Shown: positions 23,407 to 30,144 of the stretch, piece by piece
Layout of the letters: each line of letters begins with the position of its first letter
How positions within the stretch are numbered: the stretch's first letter is position 1
Source of the DNA: a virus
Reading direction: 5' to 3' (one strand)
Length of the DNA: 30,144 nt
Virus record (IMG/VR): IMGVR_UViG_3300009152_000143
Span: 1-30,144 of that record
The notes under the pieces: model-generated
Seen by the model: only the letters and a program-made list of their open reading frames with translations
Told to the model about the DNA's origin: nothing
The model's database searches: none
Program-made: the position numbers and the translations under genes

Positions 23407-24423
23407 ATGACATCAAGTAATTTAGTTCAAAAATCTGTGGCTAATGGTGGCAAACTTGCCCCTTTGGTTATCTCTAACGGATTAACTTCCGGTACTGGGC
23501 TTATGAACCCGTCTGTTTTTGTCAACTCTAAAAACGAGATTCTTGTAAACCTCCGTCACGTCAACTACACTTTGTATCACTCGGAGAACAATCAACGATT
23601 TATTAGTCGCTGGGGTCCGCTTTCTTATCTACACCCCGAGCAAGATCAGGCTCTTCGCACAACTAACTATATCTGCAAGTTGGACTCTAACCTGTCTATG
23701 GTTGGCTACGGCGCTGTTGATACATCGAAGCTGGACATAGAGCCGCTGTGGGAGTTCACTGGTCAAGAAGACTGCCGACTGGTCCAGTGGGGTGGTGACT
23801 ACTACAACATCGGTGTTCGTCGCGATGTAACCCCGGATGGTCAGGGGCGCATGGAGATCAGCAAGTTGGAGATTGACTGGGATACCTGGGAAATCAAAGA
23901 GGTATCTCGATTGCGCATTCCTGCTCCTGGTCTTAATGACTCTTACTGCGAAAAAAACTGGATGCCGATAGTAGACAAGCCTTTTCACTTTGTGAAGTGG
24001 ACTTCTCCAACTGAAGTTGTGAGGACTTGGCCAGACGAACCAGCCCGCTGTGAGCAGGTATCCCTAACCCCTGGACTAATTCCACCAAAAGACCAGCGGG
24101 GTAGTTCCCAAGTGGTGCGATGGGGCAATGTCTACATTGCTATAACGCACGAGGTAGATCTTTTTAAAAACTATCTGGACCAAAAAGATGGAATCTATCG
24201 CCATCGCCTAGTTGTTTGGGACGAGCAGTTTAATCTTATTGGGCTATCTCCAGAACCGTTCACGTTCTTAGAAGCTCGCATTGAGTTTGTAGCTGGTGCT
24301 GCAAAGTATGAGAATGATCTTCTGATTAGTTTTGGTTTTCAAGATAACGCTGCGTTTGTTTTAAGAACCCCTAAGATTGTTGTTGAAAATTTGATTATGG
24401 AGGCGTTGCGTTATGAGTTCTAA
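23407..24423 (+). CDS. GH130-like five-bladed propeller protein
   Basis: 338 residues, starting 2 bases after the glycosyltransferase stop. Repeating blade-like strands are seen: MNPSVFVNSKNEILVNLRHV (residues 33-52), EDCRLVQWGGDYYNIGVRR (121-139), CEKNWMPIVDKPFHFVKW (181-198), RGSSQVVRWGNVYIAITHEV (near 230-250) and LLISFGFQDNAAFVLR (near 308-323). The N-P-S start, E-D-C-R and K-N-W motifs are those of glycoside phosphorylase family GH130 and related propellers, which usually accompany glycosyltransferases. It may cleave or phosphorolyse a glycosidic bond, or just bind sugar. Catalytic residues cannot be assigned safely. Overlaps the next gene by 11 bases. Confidence 0.65.
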   Translation: MTSSNLVQKSVANGGKLAPLVISNGLTSGTGLMNPSVFVNSKNEILVNLRHVNYTLYHSENNQRFISRWGPLSYLHPEQDQALRTTNYICKLDSNLSMVGYGAVDTSKLDIEPLWEFTGQEDCRLVQWGGDYYNIGVRRDVTPDGQGRMEISKLEIDWDTWEIKEVSRLRIPAPGLNDSYCEKNWMPIVDKPFHFVKWTSPTEVVRTWPDEPARCEQVSLTPGLIPPKDQRGSSQVVRWGNVYIAITHEVDLFKNYLDQKDGIYRHRLVVWDEQFNLIGLSPEPFTFLEARIEFVAGAAKYENDLLISFGFQDNAAFVLRTPKIVVENLIMEALRYEF

Positions 24424-24997
24424 TGAAATCATTGAACAACTGATTGTTGACGCATCTACAGATTCGCTAAATCCGGAAAAGAACTTCAACATTGCCCTTG
24501 AGTATGAAAAATTGGGGCAGACTGCATCTGCTGTTGGGTTTTATCTTCGAGCCGCAGAGTATGGGTACAAAACTGACCCACTCACTGCGTACTGCGCTCT
24601 GCTTAAAATTTCTATTTGCATCGAGGGGCAGAAGAACCGCGACCTTACAGTTAGCAATGTCTTGTTGCAGGCAGTAGCTTTTTTACCTGACCGCCCTGAA
24701 GCATATTTTCTTTTGTCAAGATTTTATGAAAAGTCTGGTCTATGGCCAGAAAGCTACGCTTATGCAGTTATGGGCACTATGTACAATCGACAGTTTATGG
24801 GCTTACCGTCAGACGTTGGTTATTATTCTTGGTACTCGTTAAACTTTCAAATAGCTATAGCCGCATGGTGGGTTGGACGTAAGGAAGATAGCATCGAGAT
24901 TTTAACTAACATAGCAACCGACCACCGTTCCCCAAAGCTATATAAAGATGCTGCAAATGAAAACTTAGATAGGCTGGTTCCAGATGTTGATGTTTGA
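24413..24997 (+). CDS. TPR-like helical repeat protein
   Basis: 194 residues. ATG at 24413, inside the end of the propeller gene, with GGAGG at 24399-24403. Helical pairs typical of tetratricopeptide repeats: FNIALEYEKLGQTASAVGFY (residues 25-44), AEYGYKTDPLTAYCALLKIS, RPEAYFLLSRFYEKSGLWPE (near 94-113), and AIAAWWVGRKEDSIEILTNI (near 148-167). Such proteins often hold glycosyltransferases or other enzymes together. Its end overlaps the methyltransferase start by 14 bases. Likely a scaffold for the glycan enzymes; inferred from context. Confidence 0.6.
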   Translation: MSSNEIIEQLIVDASTDSLNPEKNFNIALEYEKLGQTASAVGFYLRAAEYGYKTDPLTAYCALLKISICIEGQKNRDLTVSNVLLQAVAFLPDRPEAYFLLSRFYEKSGLWPESYAYAVMGTMYNRQFMGLPSDVGYYSWYSLNFQIAIAAWWVGRKEDSIEILTNIATDHRSPKLYKDAANENLDRLVPDVDV

Positions 24998-25652
24998 TAT
25001 CGGGGCTAACCGTGGGGACGCAACTGTAGCTGGCGTAAACTTAGGGTACAAAGTTATTGCACTAGAACCAGCTCCTAAAGTGTTTGCCGAGCTTGTACGT
25101 AATTTTATTTATGACCCAAATGTGGTTCCGCTAAGACTGGCTGTGTCCGAAACTACTGGCGACAGAATAGAGTTTTACGAATGCGTTGAAGATGGGCTGT
25201 CCACTATGGAAAAGTCTTGGTTGACTGACTCGTCTATGCCTTACAACGGTAAAGAGTTTAGAACTATCTACGTGAACACATGCACCATGGATTGGTTAGT
25301 CGAGCAATATGGGATGCCGGATCTTATCAAGATTGATGTTGAGGGGGCGGAGTGGGCTGTCTTTAGGGGTATGACTAAAAACTACGGAAAGCTTGCTTTT
25401 GAGTGGACACAAGAAACTTTGGATCAGCACGAAGAGCAACTTTTGTATTTAAAGTCAATTGGTTACACCAAGTTTAGAATGCAATTTATTGAGCACCACC
25501 TGCAGGAACCTGATATTGAATGGTCGCCAATTAAATCTAAAAATGATCTAAAAAAGCTGAGAGAAAAACTTGCCCTAGAGTGGGAGCAAGTTGGTTGGAA
25601 AAAAGCAAACCTACGCCCTACATCGGATGTTGGAATGCTTTGGGCTATTTAG
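24984..25652 (+). CDS. FkbM-family SAM-dependent methyltransferase
   Basis: 222 residues from ATG 24984 (ATG 24990 is an equal alternative). SAM-binding motif FDIGANRGD at 4-12, acidic E28 in VIALEPAP, and the FkbM signature LIKIDVEGAEWAVFRG at 114-129. FkbM enzymes methylate hydroxyl groups, often on sugars of exported glycans. Last gene of the glycan group, overlapping the TPR-like gene by 14 bases. The stop is 6 bases from the stop of the convergent DUF2061 gene. The C-terminal 60 residues are helical and charged. Its probable target is the sugar made by the upstream glycosyltransferase. Confidence 0.85.
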   Translation: MLMFDIGANRGDATVAGVNLGYKVIALEPAPKVFAELVRNFIYDPNVVPLRLAVSETTGDRIEFYECVEDGLSTMEKSWLTDSSMPYNGKEFRTIYVNTCTMDWLVEQYGMPDLIKIDVEGAEWAVFRGMTKNYGKLAFEWTQETLDQHEEQLLYLKSIGYTKFRMQFIEHHLQEPDIEWSPIKSKNDLKKLREKLALEWEQVGWKKANLRPTSDVGMLWAI

Positions 25653-25658
25653 TAACTT

Positions 25659-25853
25659 TTATTTATTAAACTTTACCCATATGCGTTCGTGCCAGTAGTA
25701 CACAACAACCTTAACAACCACTTCTAGACTGACTATCTGAGCAGCAGTCTCAAACTTGCCTGTGATGAATAAAGCAATTAAAAAAGTGTTTATGCTTTGC
25801 CAAACCCTATATGTTATTGCTTTAGTAATAGAGATTTTTCTAGAACTAGCCAC
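25659..25853 (-). CDS. DUF2061 small membrane protein
   Basis: 64 residues, two hydrophobic helices at about 20-33 (NTFLIALFITG) and 36-54 (TAAQIVSLEVVVKVVVYYWHE). The order K-x-I-T-Y-R-x-W, then FITG, then EVVVKVVVYYWHERIW is the DUF2061 signature, in particular the YYWHER end. DUF2061 proteins are known to sit beside adenylylsulfate kinase genes in bacteria and phages, and here the APS-kinase-like gene directly precedes it, the ATG overlapping its stop by one base. Role unknown; something tied to sulfate or PAPS is the usual guess. Last gene of the minus-strand fibre operon. Confidence 0.85.
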   Translation of the reverse strand: MASSRKISITKAITYRVWQSINTFLIALFITGKFETAAQIVSLEVVVKVVVYYWHERIWVKFNK

Positions 25854-26599
25854 TATAGCCCCAGTTCGGCACGCTTTTTAGTTGCTGAGATAGCCTGAAG
25901 TTCTGGGCTCAGTTCTACCTTCTCGATTAGGTAGCCGACATCACGCCCGTAAACAATGTTTGTAATGTTTGGTAGACGCATCTTTAGGGTATCTGGTTGC
26001 TCTGGAATGAACTCGACTACTTGATGAAAAGTGAGAGGGTCTTTCTCGGAAGTGCCGTAAGTGTTTCGGATACCGACTAAGACTTGCTCGGTTCGGTTAT
26101 GTGCTTCCTCTTTTAGAGCTTGATGACCCTCGTGCCAAGGCTGGTAGCGGCCTAGCATCAGAGTTGTTGGGGCAGACCAGTCGAAAAGGCTAAACTTTTT
26201 AATTACTTCGTCAGCCATTTCTTTGTCTGACTTCCACTCGTAAAAAGTGTGGTCAGCGTCAATGACTGGAATCCACATAGCGTCTGTATCGGAAAAACGA
26301 CTAGAGGCAATAGTGTTCATCACAATCTTGATGTCTGGGGTGCCGAACGCTTTACGAGTTGCCTTAGTTGGGCAGATAAAGTCAACAATTACAGTGTGAC
26401 CTTGCTTAGATAGCAAGCGAGCCATCTCAGCGAGGCGACGAGCGTTTTCTGCTCTATCTTTCTCACTAAAGCCTAGGTCAGAGTTTAGGGTGGAGCGAAC
26501 CTCGTCTGCGTTTAGGTGAATAGCGTTTAGACGCTCCTTTAGGGCTTCTGCCAAGGTTGTTTTACCTGAGCCTGGTAGTCCTAGGATTTGAATAATCAC
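25853..26599 (-). CDS. cysC: APS kinase (CysC-like) fused to HxGH nucleotidyltransferase
   Basis: 248 residues. Residues 1-100 are CysC-like: Walker A GLPGSGKTT at 7-15, LNADEVR at 29-35, DLGFSEKDRAENARR at 41-55, and HTVIVDFICPTKATR at 68-82. This part would phosphorylate adenylylsulfate to PAPS, the sulfate donor. Residues about 145-248 are a second domain with LGRYQPWHEGHQAL (HxGH at 156-159), YGRDVGYLIE and ISATKKR at 237-243, the signature of nucleotidyltransferases such as NadM-type adenylyltransferases. The HxGH fold is shared with ATP sulfurylase, so the fusion could cover both steps from sulfate to PAPS, but by motif it looks closer to NadM. Start overlaps the sulfotransferase stop (4 bases, ATGA). 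Arginines here use CGT/CGC, unlike the sulfotransferase. Confidence 0.85.
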   Translation of the reverse strand: MIIQILGLPGSGKTTLAEALKERLNAIHLNADEVRSTLNSDLGFSEKDRAENARRLAEMARLLSKQGHTVIVDFICPTKATRKAFGTPDIKIVMNTIASSRFSDTDAMWIPVIDADHTFYEWKSDKEMADEVIKKFSLFDWSAPTTLMLGRYQPWHEGHQALKEEAHNRTEQVLVGIRNTYGTSEKDPLTFHQVVEFIPEQPDTLKMRLPNITNIVYGRDVGYLIEKVELSPELQAISATKKRAELGL

Positions 26600-27426
26600 T
26601 GCACTTTGTCTTTCACATAGTTGTAGAGTTCTAAGTCTAGCGAGTTGTTTTCGTACACTCCTGCAATCTCTTCTTCAGTTAAAAGTGCCTTCAGTTTAGC
26701 AGTGGTCCACTCGTTGCCTTGGTTATCAGTGAATATGCTGTAGTTGAAGGTAGGGTTTTCGTTGACCAGAGACGCTCTAAACTCTTCTTCAATATCCAGG
26801 TCGTAGTTTTCTTTGAACCAGTTGCAAACATTGGTAGTAAATCGGTCATGGTTTTCCAAGGTGTCGATAATAGTCATCTTGTCTACTTGAGATTTTGCGT
26901 ATTCAATTGAGGTCTTATCGTTTGCAATCATCCACTCTTTCCAAAAACTACCGTGAGAAGGCTGGGTTTCAAACTTAATCGAGCCATCTTCAGGAAGTAG
27001 TTTATTAATGTGTTTTACATAAAAAATAGCCTCTTCAACCCCATTACAAACAAATTTTGTTTGCAAGTTATTATTATTTACAAACTTTTCATCCGTAAAA
27101 AGAAAATACTTAAATAGGTTCCCAATATCATCTTTTGTATATTCTTCAAAATAAACTGACCAAGCATCAGTCATCATTGCCCAAGCAAACTGACTCACCA
27201 TTCTGTCCAATGGGTCTCTAAAGACACAAGCAGTCTCGATTTCTGGGTAGTTATCACTTGGGTGTGAGCCGTAGTGAGTTTGAACAAAGGCGTACTTATT
27301 GTAGCCATCAAAGTTTTGAGTGATATTAGAAAAAACTTTTAAACCGTTGTCTTCTAGAATTGGAATAAGGTTTTTAAATCCTTTTCCTCCGCATTTTGGA
27401 ATGTGTAAATACGAGAGTGTTTTCAT
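26596..27426 (-). CDS. PAPS-dependent sulfotransferase
   Basis: 276 residues. 5'-phosphosulfate-binding loop LHIPKCGGKGFKNL at 7-20 and 3'-phosphate-binding motif CVFRDPLDRMVSQF at 67-80 (R70, S78). Both are in the order and spacing of the carbohydrate sulfotransferase families that move sulfate from PAPS to a sugar or other hydroxyl. No signal peptide or membrane anchor, so it acts in the host cytosol. The ATG lies 3 bases after the stop of the tail fibre gene with AAGGGA upstream, and its own stop overlaps the APS kinase start by 4 bases, so donor synthesis and transfer are produced together. The middle and C-terminal thirds are acidic, and AGA is used for the arginines in the RDPLDR motif, which differs from the APS kinase gene. 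Confidence 0.85.
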   Translation of the reverse strand: MKTLSYLHIPKCGGKGFKNLIPILEDNGLKVFSNITQNFDGYNKYAFVQTHYGSHPSDNYPEIETACVFRDPLDRMVSQFAWAMMTDAWSVYFEEYTKDDIGNLFKYFLFTDEKFVNNNNLQTKFVCNGVEEAIFYVKHINKLLPEDGSIKFETQPSHGSFWKEWMIANDKTSIEYAKSQVDKMTIIDTLENHDRFTTNVCNWFKENYDLDIEEEFRASLVNENPTFNYSIFTDNQGNEWTTAKLKALLTEEEIAGVYENNSLDLELYNYVKDKVQ

Positions 27427-27429
27427 TTG

Positions 27430-30144
27430 TTATCCCTTCACTTTTAAGAATGTAAAACTAGTTCCGTCTCCACTAGAAGTACTAAGCGACGAGGAATCCC
27501 CCGTTGCATTGTCAGGAACAAAGCGTTTTACAGTAACTGCTGCGGTGCTATAAACATCAAATACTAAAATAGCACTAGCAAAACTTGCTCTAGAGCGTAG
27601 CAATGCGTTAATTGGTATTGTTGCAACTCCCTTAACCCCAGAGATTGCTGGAATAGTTACTTCTGACGAGGCTAGTCCGCCCAAAGATACATTATTAGTA
27701 TCTTTTGACCAAAGTTTAACAGTAACTATAGCCGCAGTATTATTTGCCTGTGTTTGAATAATTATGTTTCCACTAACTATCCAAGAAGCATCTCCCAAAG
27801 CACTGGTTCCATTGATAGTAATGTTGCTACCAGTAAAAAAACCAACCTCAGTCCAAGTATTTGCTGCTACTGCGACATCAGCACCCATAGGCATATGGGC
27901 TACTTTGTTTGTGTTTGGATTGGCACTGGTAATGCTTGTAGTTAGATTTAGTGCATTAGCAGTGACTAATGTACCACTGATTGTAGTACCAGTGATTGCA
28001 CCCGTTGAAGTAATCCCAGCGACAGTGAGAGCACCTGCGTAAGACACATTGGCTAAGGTAGTTCCAGCAGCATTTTTAATGTCCAGTAAGTTTACATATG
28101 AGTAGGCAACTATCGTTACACCAGTTACGCTAAAGGAGTTTGGGTACCCAGGATAGTAAATATAGAAATAATAACCACCATAGTTGACAGCATCATAATA
28201 GAGAGATGCACTAAATGGAGTTCTAAGTCCAACTGGTGAATTTGAGCCAGTCAGGTAGACAGTGTAGCCATTATTGTTTGTAAGACCAGATGGTAATGTC
28301 ATTCCTATTGAAAAATAGTAGTAGCCATTGCCTTTATCATAGTAAGTGTATACTGCTGTAAGAGGTGTAGTTATTGTCCCTTGATTAATAACCACTGGGG
28401 CAGTGTTACCGCTTGTGGTAGCAAAAGTTTGAGTAGCAGTAAAAGTATTATTTGCTGAAAGTGAAACTCCACCAGCCCCGCTAATTCCTTGAACACCCTG
28501 AGTTCCTGTTCCAGTTAAACCTTGAAGACCTGTGGTTCCTTGTGTACCAGTTATTCCCTGAGTTCCAGTGGTTCCAGTTGTACCTTGTAGTCCTGTTGTT
28601 CCAGTTGTTCCCTGAGTTCCAGTTGTACCTTGAGTACCTGCCCCAGTTCCACCTTGCGTGCCAGTTGTGCCTTGAGTGCCTTGAGTACCTGTCCCAGTAA
28701 GACCCTGTGTACCAGTTGTACCTTGAGTGCCTGAGGCACCACGCTGCCCAACTACAGATACTGTCCAGCTTGTGAACGTTCCGCTTCCACTAAATACATC
28801 TACGGTAACTGTGATACTGCTGTTAGCAGTAATTGCGGTGATAGGGCCATCCATGTAATAGGTTGGCGTAGAAACTGGGCTTATACGAACTCTTGTTCCT
28901 AGAGCAAGTGCTCCAGTAGAAGACATTGAAAATGTTTTTGCCGTTGTCCCCATAACCACTGATGATGATGAAGTTAAGTTGTCATATCCTATGCCATTAG
29001 CCCCGGTAATTCCCTGAGATCCAGTTGTGCCTTGTAAGCCTGTGTCTCCCGTGGTTCCTGTGGTTCCCTGAGATCCGGTTAATCCCTGAGGACCTATAGT
29101 ACCTTGAGTACCTTGAATACCAGTTGTTCCTTGGGCTCCAACTGGGCTTATAGAGTCAAGCGAGCCGTCACCCTTTACATACTGGGCAGAAGTACCACCT
29201 TGGGTGATGAACTTATCTGCGTTGATGTACTGGAAGTAATCAATGGCGTTTGTTGTGCCACCAGTACCAGACGAAGCAACTAAGGTTGAATTTGGCTTAT
29301 CGTATACGCAGTTGAGGATTGAGTAGAAGCCGCTCAAAACGACTGGTGCGACATTGTTTAGTGCGGAAGTCAGTAGTTGACAGTTTGCTAAAGTAATCAC
29401 ACTTGAGGCAGCCGATGTCACGGCATTGGTCACAGCAGCAACGACTACAGAATCTACAAGGCTTAGAGTTCCAGCAGTTAGAACAGGGGCAACGGTGACA
29501 GCACTTTTTACAATTACATTGGCACTAGCGTTGTTGACGGTTATGAAGTTTGGATTTCCACCAAAGATAGCGACTAAACCAGACCCAGTGATGCTTGCGG
29601 CAGCAAGGTCACACAAACGAAGAACGGTGTAGTCAGCATTACTGCTCTTTGTAAAAGTTCCAGAAACTTCACAGTTCAAGATGTTTACATTCCCTGTACC
29701 AGTGGGCGTAGTGATAGTAAGGTTTGTTATTTTTAAACCCGAGATAGTACAGCCAACACTTGTACTTACAGTTCCAGAGATTACGATGTTTCCACCAATA
29801 AGACCAGGTCCAGTTATGGTCGTGTACTGAGTAGTTATTGAAGGGCTTTCAGTGTAAGTCCCTGGGTGAACAATAATGGTTTTACGCTGTGAATCTACTA
29901 AAGTCAATGCCTTAGTAATAGAAGCAACTGGAGTAAGCAAATCACCATTACCAGTAGTGTCATTTCCATCTACTTGACTAACGTGAATTTCATAGTCATA
30001 GCCTGTGAAGGTTGTGCCTTGTACACCTTGAATACCTTGGACACCTAGAGTACCTTGAGTACCTTGAATACCAATTAGGCCTTGTGCTCCAGTTGTACCT
30101 TGAGTACCTAACTCACCCTGGGTACCAGTTGTTCCTTGCGCACC
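27430..30144 (-). CDS. Collagen-like, beta-helix tail fibre protein, 5' end outside window
   Basis: The minus-strand frame is open to the right window edge, giving 904 residues of a longer fibre. Reading from its visible N-terminal side: Gly-x-y repeats (GTQGTTGAQG), a linker with EIHVSQVDGNDTTGNG, a right-handed beta-helix-like part (ASITKALTLVDSQRKTIIV, HPGTYTESPSITTQYTTITG), a short ADKFITQGGTSAQYVKGDG segment, two more collagen-like blocks around a folded segment (YDNLTSSSSVVMGTTAKTF), then a beta-rich C-terminal half ending in FTFLKVKG. This is the make-up of phage tail fibres and spikes that recognise host glycans. No enzyme motif can be assigned. The sulfotransferase gene starts 3 bases after its stop, an unusual neighbour for a fibre. 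The internal TTG at 29938-29940 is not the real start. Confidence 0.85.
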   Translation of the reverse strand, partial: GAQGTTGTQGELGTQGTTGAQGLIGIQGTQGTLGVQGIQGVQGTTFTGYDYEIHVSQVDGNDTTGNGDLLTPVASITKALTLVDSQRKTIIVHPGTYTESPSITTQYTTITGPGLIGGNIVISGTVSTSVGCTISGLKITNLTITTPTGTGNVNILNCEVSGTFTKSSNADYTVLRLCDLAAASITGSGLVAIFGGNPNFITVNNASANVIVKSAVTVAPVLTAGTLSLVDSVVVAAVTNAVTSAASSVITLANCQLLTSALNNVAPVVLSGFYSILNCVYDKPNSTLVASSGTGGTTNAIDYFQYINADKFITQGGTSAQYVKGDGSLDSISPVGAQGTTGIQGTQGTIGPQGLTGSQGTTGTTGDTGLQGTTGSQGITGANGIGYDNLTSSSSVVMGTTAKTFSMSSTGALALGTRVRISPVSTPTYYMDGPITAITANSSITVTVDVFSGSGTFTSWTVSVVGQRGASGTQGTTGTQGLTGTGTQGTQGTTGTQGGTGAGTQGTTGTQGTTGTTGLQGTTGTTGTQGITGTQGTTGLQGLTGTGTQGVQGISGAGGVSLSANNTFTATQTFATTSGNTAPVVINQGTITTPLTAVYTYYDKGNGYYYFSIGMTLPSGLTNNNGYTVYLTGSNSPVGLRTPFSASLYYDAVNYGGYYFYIYYPGYPNSFSVTGVTIVAYSYVNLLDIKNAAGTTLANVSYAGALTVAGITSTGAITGTTISGTLVTANALNLTTSITSANPNTNKVAHMPMGADVAVAANTWTEVGFFTGSNITINGTSALGDASWIVSGNIIIQTQANNTAAIVTVKLWSKDTNNVSLGGLASSEVTIPAISGVKGVATIPINALLRSRASFASAILVFDVYSTAAVTVKRFVPDNATGDSSSLSTSSGDGTSFTFLKVKG
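28467..28750 (-). repeat. Collagen-like Gly-x-y coding repeat, main block
   Basis: Repeats of GTTGTQG, GLQG and related triplets, read on the minus strand from GQRGASG to GISGAGG. Forms the collagen-like stalk. Highly similar codons make it a likely site of repeat-number change. Confidence 0.85.
28993..29145 (-). repeat. Collagen-like Gly-x-y coding repeat, second block
   Basis: Minus-strand reading from PVGAQGTTG to GANGIGYDN (about 17 Gly-x-y triplets). Separated from the main block by a folded segment of about 80 residues. Confidence 0.8.
30010..30144 (-). repeat. Collagen-like Gly-x-y coding repeat at the window edge
   Basis: Minus-strand reading starts GAQGTTGTQGELGTQG at the edge and ends IQGVQGTT before the FTGYDYE linker. 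Continues beyond the window. Confidence 0.8.

Noticed and set aside
28467-28750. CRISPR-like short regular repeats
   Set aside because: The repeats are in-frame Gly-x-y codons of the fibre; there are no unique spacers of equal length.
1-30144. tRNA genes, integrase or attachment sites
   Set aside because: No cloverleaf-like segment, integrase motif or insertion-sequence ends were recognised by eye; a dedicated search was not possible.

Overview
The window is part of the genome of a tailed phage, most likely a siphovirus of an actinobacterium. The evidence is a Dit-like and Gp37-like tail-tip gene series, a WhiB-type iron-sulfur regulator, promoters of the TTGACA/TATAAT type that place the start of transcription on the ATG (leaderless mRNAs, common in actinobacteria), and a replication set typical of actinophages (family A polymerase with exonuclease, prim-pol/D5 helicase, SNF2 helicase, Cas4-like nuclease, Sak4-like ATPase). 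Base composition is AT-rich for an actinophage, so a low-GC host such as the freshwater acI lineage is a reasonable guess, but only an inference. Both window edges cut through genes.

Layout. 1-7530 (+): three tail genes, a Dit-like distal tail protein (5' end missing), a 1087-residue tail-tip protein and a 1215-residue minor tail protein with a possible self-cleaving C-terminal domain. All three carry copies of one small beta-rich module. 7540-8384 (+): three small unknown genes behind a hairpin. 8422-14815 (+): replication and recombination block (polymerase, RuvC-like resolvase, SNF2 helicase, Cas4-like nuclease, Sak4-like ATPase, single-strand-binding protein), mostly with start/stop overlaps. 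14876-17901 (+): a GT-B-like glycosyltransferase, small unknown genes, a MSMEG_6728-like protein, and a WhiB gene fused to a zinc ribbon; two of the units have leaderless promoters. 17908-19769 (-): metallophosphoesterase, small helix-turn-helix protein, membrane/coiled-coil protein. 19959-22556 (+): prim-pol/SF3 helicase, divergent from the preceding block. 22664-25652 (+): glycan gene group (GT-A glycosyltransferase, GH130-like propeller protein, TPR-like protein, FkbM methyltransferase). 25659-30144 (-): a collagen/beta-helix tail fibre gene followed without gaps by a sulfotransferase, an APS-kinase fused to a nucleotidyltransferase, and a DUF2061 membrane protein.

How it fits together. 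The replication genes form a self-sufficient set: prim-pol and helicase for priming and unwinding, a family A polymerase, and a recombination group (ATPase, nuclease, SSB, resolvase, SNF2 helicase). The most unusual part is the right third. There the phage carries two convergent gene groups for building and decorating a glycan: one makes and methylates, the other provides activated sulfate (PAPS) and a PAPS-dependent sulfotransferase, and the latter is read from the same message as the receptor-binding fibre. What is sulfated or glycosylated cannot be told from sequence; the virion fibre, or the host surface during infection, are the two obvious candidates.
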